DNA of 64,000 bases, taken from positions 27,056,513-27,120,512 of the forward strand of contig CM034547.1 in assembly GCA_020055645.1 (NCBI GenBank). The letters are read 5' to 3'. Under the pieces are notes generated by a model, which saw only the letters and a list, made by a program, of their open reading frames with translations, made no database searches and was not told the origin of the DNA. The first letter of the stretch is position 1, and each line of letters starts with the position of its first letter. The DNA is from Tomocerus qinae. Its lineage: Eukaryota; Arthropoda; Collembola; Entomobryomorpha; Tomoceridae. A program made the position numbers and the translations under genes. Of the stretch, positions 43,101 to 52,100 are shown in pieces.

Positions 43101-46100
43101 GTATAGTAGGAACAAGTCGTAGCTTTTGCCAACAACTTTTCTGCCAAGTTACTACAAGATAACTGCCACAGGAAATGTGTGGCAGTCGGCAGTTTTTTGA
43201 GTTTTTCCTGCAGCTCGTAGATATTTCTCATCTTCTTCCTCTCCTCCTCACTTGACTTGAGTAAAGAGTCGAAGAAGACTCAAAATGAAGTCACATCTTT
43301 CTTGTCTACTGGTTTTATCCTGCCTGCCCTGATGCCCTGGATGCTCCTTTTCCCTAGCTGGAATGTGGTGCAATGGGTTGTGATGTAAATTGAAGTGATG
43401 TGATGTGAGTCGACCCTCTTGAGCTCTTCTCTTTCATTCCGCTCCTGCTAAAATATCCTCCAGTGAAATGGTAATGACGGCCTTGTTTCTTGTTCTGCTC
43501 TGTTCGCACTTGACTTAACTGCAACTACCTATCCCATTATGATTTCAACTCCTCTACTATATAGTATATCTCTATTACTATCCACATGACATAACATTTG
43601 TAATCTACATATGCATATCTTTAACCTTTACTCTACCATTTATTAGTATTACTTACTACAGTAGCAGTTAGTACATCTCTATAAAAACTATACTCCTCTA
43701 TGTCTATGTAAATAATGTAAAAATTAAAGAAACGCGAAAAGTTTTTCTTGAGCTTCCATCCCAAAGATTATAGTAGTTTAGCTTTTGCTGTCTTTTCTGC
43801 ATATCCAACTCTTGCCTTTTTACATTACTTACATCACACATCCAAGTTTTTATCCTTTTTGGCTCAATTCAACATTCCATCTGCATTTGCATCTGCATTC
43901 TTCTTCTCCGGTTCCCTTCCTTTGCACTCAGCCGTAAATTATCATGTGCTAGACATATATAGGTGTAGGTATATAGTGTATAAGGATGCTGCATTTAGCC
44001 GGAGTTGTAAGTATAAACATAAACTGAATAATATGGTAGCACTAAAGATTCCTGGTCTCCATCCCTATGCTTTCACTAGATATTACATTACCGTCTTGCC
44101 ATGCCTTGTCTCTCTCTTTTAAAACCCAACAATAGGATAAACTAGAGAAAGATAGCCACATTATATCGCTTTTAGTGGAAACGATCCGTAGCTGGCCTGG
44201 CATATCATTCTCACATAACGTCATGGCATTGCATTCCATTACATTAGCTTACCAAAGCAAACATCAGACGAGGATTCCTTTTTATGCATGTAAGTAAATT
44301 GAAAAGATAGGATTTCCGTGTGATGTGCGGCTGTGAATGTGATGTGATGGTTTATGGCTGAGTTCTACTAGGCTCACTGATCTGTCTGCCCTACTTATAC
44401 AGTGGGTTACATTTTCTGTAGTTTATGTAAATTGTTGGTGATATCTTTCCTACACCCGGCTGATACATGTACATAATATTATAATGGTATTTACACACTC
44501 TTATTACGAACATTATCCCAATGTTTTGTCTCCCATTCATTTCAATTGCAAAGCAAACTAAACTACAGAATACATATACCTAGATAGTAGTAGTAGTAAT
44601 AAGTAGGTATATATAGGTGATGTGAAGTTGAGTCGAGTTTAATTCAGTCGAGAATGCAGCGGTAATGGTATGCAACACCTACACTTTGTGGTTTGTGGCG
44701 TGAATGGCATGGTTGGTTTGGTTGGTTCAACTCGGTGTGCACTGCATGTTGATTTCGCTGATGAGACTGGGTTATGTGTAATGTAGTAAGTAGTAGTTCC
44801 AGTAAGTATTATTAGTACGATGTGTATGTAATCTAATCCTAATCCTGAACAGATGCAAATGACTCTGCTACAGATATCTGTACAAATACATCTCTCTCTC
44901 TCTCTCGCCCGTTTACCATTACAGGGACAGACATTCTCATCTAGCATTTCATGTTGAATTATTCATATTATCTTAAGTGTGTTTGTGAATTCTTGCGCGC
45001 TCTCCTTTTTCCTTTCTGCCATCCTCAGACTCGACAGACAAGACATTTGTTTTTTATCAAGACCCTATATACTCACAAGGCTACGGACTATAATTCCAAT
45101 TCAACTTTCAACCTACTGACTGTTCTGGTATTTATTTACTGTGTGTACTAGGGTTGAATTGTGAATGATAGAGAAGTAGCGGTGATGATGGTATTCCAGC
45201 CGTGAAAAACAAGATCATCCTTCCACGACAAGTAAATAGATGCGCTAATAAAGTTTGGCCGAGTGTTGAGAGCCAATGTTTTTTGGCCACGTTAGTAATA
45301 ATTTACTTTTGCATTTTAAATTGGTAATTAAAAGGCTGGTAGTCGGCATTTGGCGGCAGGAGTGATCTGTTGCAAAGGAGTCCAATGGGGAAATGAATGG
45401 CTGTGATTATAGCCCATTACGTCTGGCTAATGAACCGAACAAGTTAAAGCTCTACCTTCCACTGACTTTCCACCGCCGAACCTTACTTTGGCTTTGAAGT
45501 GAAGTGAATTGGATTTGAGAGCAATGATTATACATGGAAAGACTGTGTCTTTTATTCATAATACTTACTCTGGGCTATTTACTGCCGCTATAGGCAAAGT
45601 AGTTTTCTCTACAGTTTAACTTAAGTGAGTATATAGGATTCCGTGCCAGTCGGCTCCGAGTTTGATTAAGATTAGAATTAAATTGAATAGAACTAATGCA
45701 AATGGACTGTGGACGGGAAGATACTGGCATATAAATATACGATCCCTTTCTATTGGGAGAGAAAAGAGGGAATTTGTCATTGTTATTAGTATCATTTCAT
45801 CTCCTTTCCTATTCTCGTTGTAGAACTAACTAAATAAGTAGGCATGTCTCCTCTCTAAATCTCTACTGTGGAGATAGAAATTAAATGAGGATGTTCAGGA
45901 TGATGCCAAGACAAGAGGCTAACGCGTCTCTAATACACATATACTACAAATTGAGATTAATATAGGACTGAATGACTCAGTTAATAGGATCATATAGGTA
46001 GTGAAACATATTTGGTGAAATGGAGATGCTATGGAAAGGAGAGAAACGGGAATGATGAATAAAAAATAAGTGCATGATTGTAAGTAATAAAAGGGAAGAG

Positions 46101-49100
46101 AAGACTGAGGGTTTTGCCTGTGGGAATACCTTTGTATGCATGAATACTATTTGTCTATCTGTCTTTGCTTCAGAGCTCATCTTCTGAATAATATGTTTAT
46201 AAATGTTGGTTTGGCATGATGACTGTCTGTGTCTACGGCCTTTTGTCATGTCTCCATCCTCGTGGAGCGTTTTGATGCGGGTTGTAAAAGGGAGCCGATG
46301 TGATGCCGATGATGTCTGTTCAGAGAAGAGAGAGCCAGTTATTCCTCCAGGGTTGATGTTGATAATCTGATGTGCATGTGGATTGGATGAATGTGATGTG
46401 GTAAATGATTTGGAGAGCACTCGGCGTGATAGCTCTTGGCATCATTTCCATCTAAACAGCATTGCAATCCGATGTTTCCCCTTCTTCATTTTAACTCATC
46501 TTCTTCACAATGTATCTTTACTCAGGAGTGCCGAAACTTTGTACATGTAGATTAGCTACTGCTAGAATTTATATACGTTATAGGAAATAGTTATGTAATG
46601 CGTAGTTTGGATCAATTGCATTCCAAATGAAATAGACACGCCTCAGAGGAACTGATGCTCTTTCTGTTGAGTGTGGAATGAAATGCATGAAGGTGGATCG
46701 GAAACAACAAGCATTACAAGCACATAACATGCACTTATTAGAATGCTCTTTTCCCAGTTTATTATCAGCATCTGTATTGTTCCACTTTCCCTCCCGTCTG
46801 TCTACTTCCAATTGGGATGACTGTGTAAACTTTAAACTATGTACATGTACAACACTATCAAAATCTGTTTTATGTAAATAAGCAATGAGGGAAGTCGTGT
46901 AGAAGAGGAAAGTTTGTCATATAAGTGAAAACTGAGTTGAACTTTTGGCATCATGTTCTGTTCTGGGTGTGTATGTTATTTGTAATGTGACTTTAAAGTT
47001 CTATATTGCAGTCAAGTCACTCGAAATCACATAAACTGGAAATAGGAGGGCTCCATGTTGTTCTAACTGCTGTTAATGCTAATCATTTCCATTACCTTGG
47101 GTGTTTACACAGAAGAACAGGACAGAATAGAATATTTACATGACTACTTACTACCTACATACAGACATTCATATGTAGACCTCAGGTCTCGCTTAAGGTA
47201 CTACAACTTAGAGATACCCAGATTGTGTATAGCGTTTAGTTATCGCGCTGTGTAATGAAATCTTTTCTTTACACTCTATTAGTACTCTTTGTTACAGTCT
47301 GGAGAAATAGAAACTATAACCAAAGTTATTTAGACAGGTTTTACTATATATTATATTTTGTTTTGCTAAGCCCTGTGATAACCCATATGTGTCTTTCTGG
47401 CTTGGATCATACATTTGTCTATGTTTACACTAACGAGACGAGAGGAATATGGATTTTGTACATACTACACACATCAAATGGAGGATTCGAGTCAGAAAAG
47501 AGATATTATAACTTGTTTACTTATACCTACCTACCTAGGACTGTGTACATAGTAGTATTATAGCAGTCGAGTTGCAATGAATAGTAGATATGAATGTTTT
47601 AAGTAATGTATGCAGAGCAATATACTTGTGTGTCTTTGCATACAATTCATTTGTGTGTGCACATAGAAGAGATAGAGGACAAAACAGAACAGAAAATGAG
47701 GATAGTTGAGTGGGAAAGCAAGTCGAGAGTGGATGGATAGCACATGGATGACTGGAGTCTACCTGCCAATTTCAAACATGTGTATCCAGCAGTGTGTTTC
47801 TTCATGCTTAATATTGGTGTAGTATAGCACGTACTTGTGTTATGTGTGTACTTACGTAATAGTGAAATAGACAGAGCGCATTACATTACAGCAGTAGCTC
47901 CTAGGGATAATAATAAGAGCTTCCTCCTTCTCTCTTTACCGCAATGTCAGGCTACTGAAGCTTTAGCTTACATTACGTTTTAGCTTTGCTTAGTCAAGTT
48001 TGTCTTGTGTAAACTTTGTAACCATCCGAGTAAAAGTAAAGTAAGCCAAATCAAGCCAGGACAGGACAGGCTCACAGCCAAAGCAAATAGTCAGGCAAAG
48101 CTTGTACAGATGTGTGTGTAGATTCTTTTTCTGTTTTATGTGTGTGAACAGAGCTTTGGATATAGAGAGCACTAACTCAGGGAGTAGGTAGAGGCAATGT
48201 GATGTATGTATTCTATTACATTGCAGTGCATTGTGTTTGTTGGTTTTAGCCATAAGTTTAGCCTGAGAGAATAAAGAGGACGGAATATTTTGTTTGGTTT
48301 GCCAAGGGTTGGAATAACGTCAAAATAAAGTAAAGTACTCCAGTTGGGAATTCAATAGAGTTGAACAGAATAGAGTTGAGCTGTGGCTTCCCGTATCTCG
48401 CTCTTCTGCTCAGCTTTATTTGCCATTGTAAAGCACAATTTTCTGTGTCACATAGAAGTGTATACATACAGAATGTAATAAAAAGCGACGGAATGCAAAG
48501 AAAAAGTTCGATTCGATGGGATAAGAATGAGAATCAGGAGAAAGTTGGATTTACTGGAATTTCGTTTAGAACTCTATAAGAGAAAGTGCTAGAAAAAGCA
48601 CAGGCTTCGGGAAATCCCATAATCTCGTCCGAGTCAAAACCAAAGTTATGCCATGTACACACAGACTTTTTCCACACTTCCCATTCAAAATTTTATAAAG
48701 CACAATTTAACTCACCTACCTACATTTTTCAATGCTCAACTAACGTAATTTATTTATAGTAGTCTCTAACAATTTTACATTCTCTAGTCTGGACGGACAC
48801 ATGTCCATAATACGCAAATCAAACATAAAAATAGAACAACGGCATACACTGCGTACATACCTACAGTCTATTTTAAATGAAATTTTTGAAAGTTAAATAA
48901 TAAAACAAAGAGACGTTTATATCCAATAAACGACAATATCCGGTTTGGCTGGACTTTCCGGCCTGAAAGACTATTGTTTACATTTAAAACGCATTGTCAG
49001 GCTCGGGCCCATGGAAATGCTAAGTGAAAAAAAGTATTTCACCTATAGTAACCAATTTTTGAAGATAAATAGCAAGTATTGTAGTCTCAAGCTAACCTTA

Positions 49101-52100
49101 TCGTAAGGAGCTGTATACGACCCATCCAACTCGCGTTGATCGCAACTATTAAAATTGTTGACTTTCTCAATGAACTGAATACGTCTATGATGGTGACCAT
49201 AGTAACTGAAAAATTCGAGGTCACCTATCCCTCGTAAAGCCCGTATTAAAGTAGCTTCACTCAGGGCTGGTTGCGCAAACTTGCAAACCGCAAAGTTTGC
49301 GAATTTGCAAACGAATGCGGAAGCTTTTTTGAACGCAATAGAAACATCCCGTTGGTCAAAACGTTTGCGTTCTTGCGAGCCAAAAAGGTATGTTTATTTT
49401 TGCGATATCTTCTCAATCGGTCTACATTTGATAGGCTGGGACGAAGAACATGCAACCAGACTTCATTTTAAAATTTTGTTTACATTATATAATCAACAAC
49501 CAGAGTTTATTAAAAATTAAGGGTGCAGTCACTTAGACGAGTGATTACCAAACGCAAATATTCCACAACTCTTAATTTCAAGATTTTTTTCCAATTTTCT
49601 TAATCGTTCAGGGGTGTATACATATGGTTATTACTAATAATGTTATAATACTGTTTTCTACCAAGGCTAGTAGAAATAAAATAGCTTTGGAATTCCAGGC
49701 ACTTCTGAATTTTTGTGTATGTAAACCGATTTATGACGTCACCGGGCGACTTTCCTATGCATTTGCATGGGGCATCACAATGGTGAAAGTTCATGTCAAA
49801 AAATTAAAATAATTTTGTCTAAAATATTTTTCTGTCCCATGGAAATGTAAAGGAAATGTCGCCGTGTGACGTCACAAATCGGTTAAATTACAAAAAAATC
49901 GAATAAAGGCCGGAATTCTACAGGTTGGATCTCTACTACAGCTCTCAGACAGATCAGAAACAAGCCATTCCTGGCCAATTTTCAAAGAATATTTTTCTGA
50001 AAATTTTTATGAAAATTGCTGAAAAATGCGATTCTAATTATTCTGGAATTTTTATTCCCAAACATTCTTTTCGGAAGCGAATCCGAAAATTTGGAAAGTG
50101 AGAATTTCTAGAACTTTAAACCTATTGTTTTCGAAGTATTTTTGACTCGCTTTGAGCCCATCATATCAGCATAAACGTTCTTTACAAATGGGTGAGCGTG
50201 AGCGAGCTTTCTAATACCTACTCGGAGCGTGATGGGGGATATGGGATATTATAAGCAATAACCCTGTGTTGTATTTAATTAGTTATCCTTGTATCAGAAC
50301 AAACAATCTTCTTTTCGAAATAATTAGAGCCGAAGCTAAAATTGAAATAGCAGTGTTATTTTGGCTTCTACTTATTTTGTAATTTTAATTTAATTACTGT
50401 TTGTGTTTTTATGGTATTTCGTGATTCAGACCATTATACTTATATCCTCAAAATTATACGAAGTTTTAAAATACTGAATCGAAAAATGCGAGAATAATGT
50501 TGAACCAAAAGACATATTTTTGATAGGAAAGCATCCATCACTCCAAACTAACCATTAAATTAAAATACTAAAGAAACAACATGTAATAATGCATATTACG
50601 CAACTTGCCGTCTACACAGGTTAGAATAAACCTCAAACTTTTAGAAATTAATGTTCCGTTTGGTACTACTGCGCTGCATGCGGGGTTATAGTTCTAATAC
50701 TGCACCTAGTAGTTGTGTCTGTGTGGAAGATTTTAAATTCTGGGAACCATTAGAAACTAACTTAGTATTCGAATTGTTTTCTTGGCTAATTCAGTAACTG
50801 CACCCTTAATAAAGTATGTCGAGTTTATCAACATTTTACTTTATTGTCGCCATGGATTGCGGAGTATTTTTAAATTGAGTTCTGGTTGCTTGTTCTTCGT
50901 CCCATCCTATCATTTGTGCTTGTAACCACTGCAAAGGGTTTGGGTATATGTAAATTGTATTGAAAAGTTATGACAAGGTATAGAATATGCGTTAGTGTTG
51001 CAAAATCAACTCGGTTGAAGTCTGGCGCACGTTTGCAAAGTGATTCCACTCATGTGCGGTAGATTTGCGAGTTTGCGATTTCGCACGTTTGCAAAGGCGC
51101 TGACTGGAGCTAGTGAAAATAACCTTGGAGTAACTTCTCCATGGTACTCGTCATAATAGAAACGTCATTTTTGATATTATGGCTAGGCTAAGACTGTTTC
51201 CATAGGGGTGGGAAAAACAAACTAAATTGGTCCATCTTCCTAACAAGTTTACCAATAAATTGTGATTGTGACTTGAGATCCGGCCTTTGTTACTCCCTAG
51301 TCTCTAAGATGTATTATTGATACAAGGGTTAATGAGCATGCTAATTTCAAATCATGACACCAATATATACACTTAAAACCCTTATAGTAGTAAAGGTAAA
51401 CTATAGTAAACTTTGTAATTAAAATCTGTAAAACCACAATTTCTTTAAACAATTCCACTATAGCGGTTATAAGTGAATGAAATTGGTGTCAACATTTGAA
51501 ATTGAAAATCAGCATACTCAGTAAACTTCGGTAGGTCCGCTTTAGAATTGCATTACAAAGTGTAGTATTCCCGATATATTGGATGACCTCACACTCCTAA
51601 GGTGGTTAACGGGGTGTGCAAATGTTGTCCGTATTTGGAATCAGCATGCTCAAAAATCCCTAAGTGCGCTCTACGGATTTTAATTACAAAGTTTTTTGTT
51701 TTCAACATATAGCGGAATATCCCTTACCACTATAGCGGTTTACAGGGTATGAAATTGGTGTCAAGATTTGAAATCACCATGCTCAATAGCCTTTTGGTGA
51801 GCTTTATAGAATTGGTAAACTTGACCAATTTAGTTTGTTTTTCCCACCCCTAAAGAAAAGGTTAGCCATTGTAGAAATCCAAAATGACTTTTCTCATGTG
51901 ACGAATACTATGGACAAATCTTCATATTCAGTTCATTGACAAAGTCAACATTTTTGACGGTTAACATAGCGAGGATTGGTCGTATACAGTCTCCTGTACG
52001 GTCACCTTTCGTTGGGAGTGAAAGAGGTTAGAATAGATACATTTGAGTTTTATTTGGTAAATGACTCAGGTAACTTAAATTGAGATATACTTTTGGCTAT

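Larger units (their letters stand above)
49105..52005. repeat. Large interrupted imperfect palindrome
   Basis: The left arm consists of 49105-49210 plus 51121-51232; the right arm is 51823-52005. Matching parts: GTATACGACC with TTGACTTT and CAATGAACTGAATA (49105-49181) against their inverse at 51924-52000; CCATGGTACTCGTCA to CGTCATTTTTGAT (51138-51174) against the inverse at 51880-51915; and a perfect 29 bp inverted pair at 51204-51232 and 51823-51851. The 1.85 kb element lies within the left arm. The palindrome's centre holds the ~135 bp tandem repeats. Confidence 0.6.

Noticed and set aside
43748..44122. 124-codon open frame on the + strand
   Set aside because: Hydrophobic, Phe/Leu/Ser/Tyr-rich translation of pyrimidine-rich DNA; no recognisable family.
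45977..46420. 147-codon open frame on the minus strand
   Set aside because: Another G-over-C skewed stretch; no domain or splice context supporting a nested gene.
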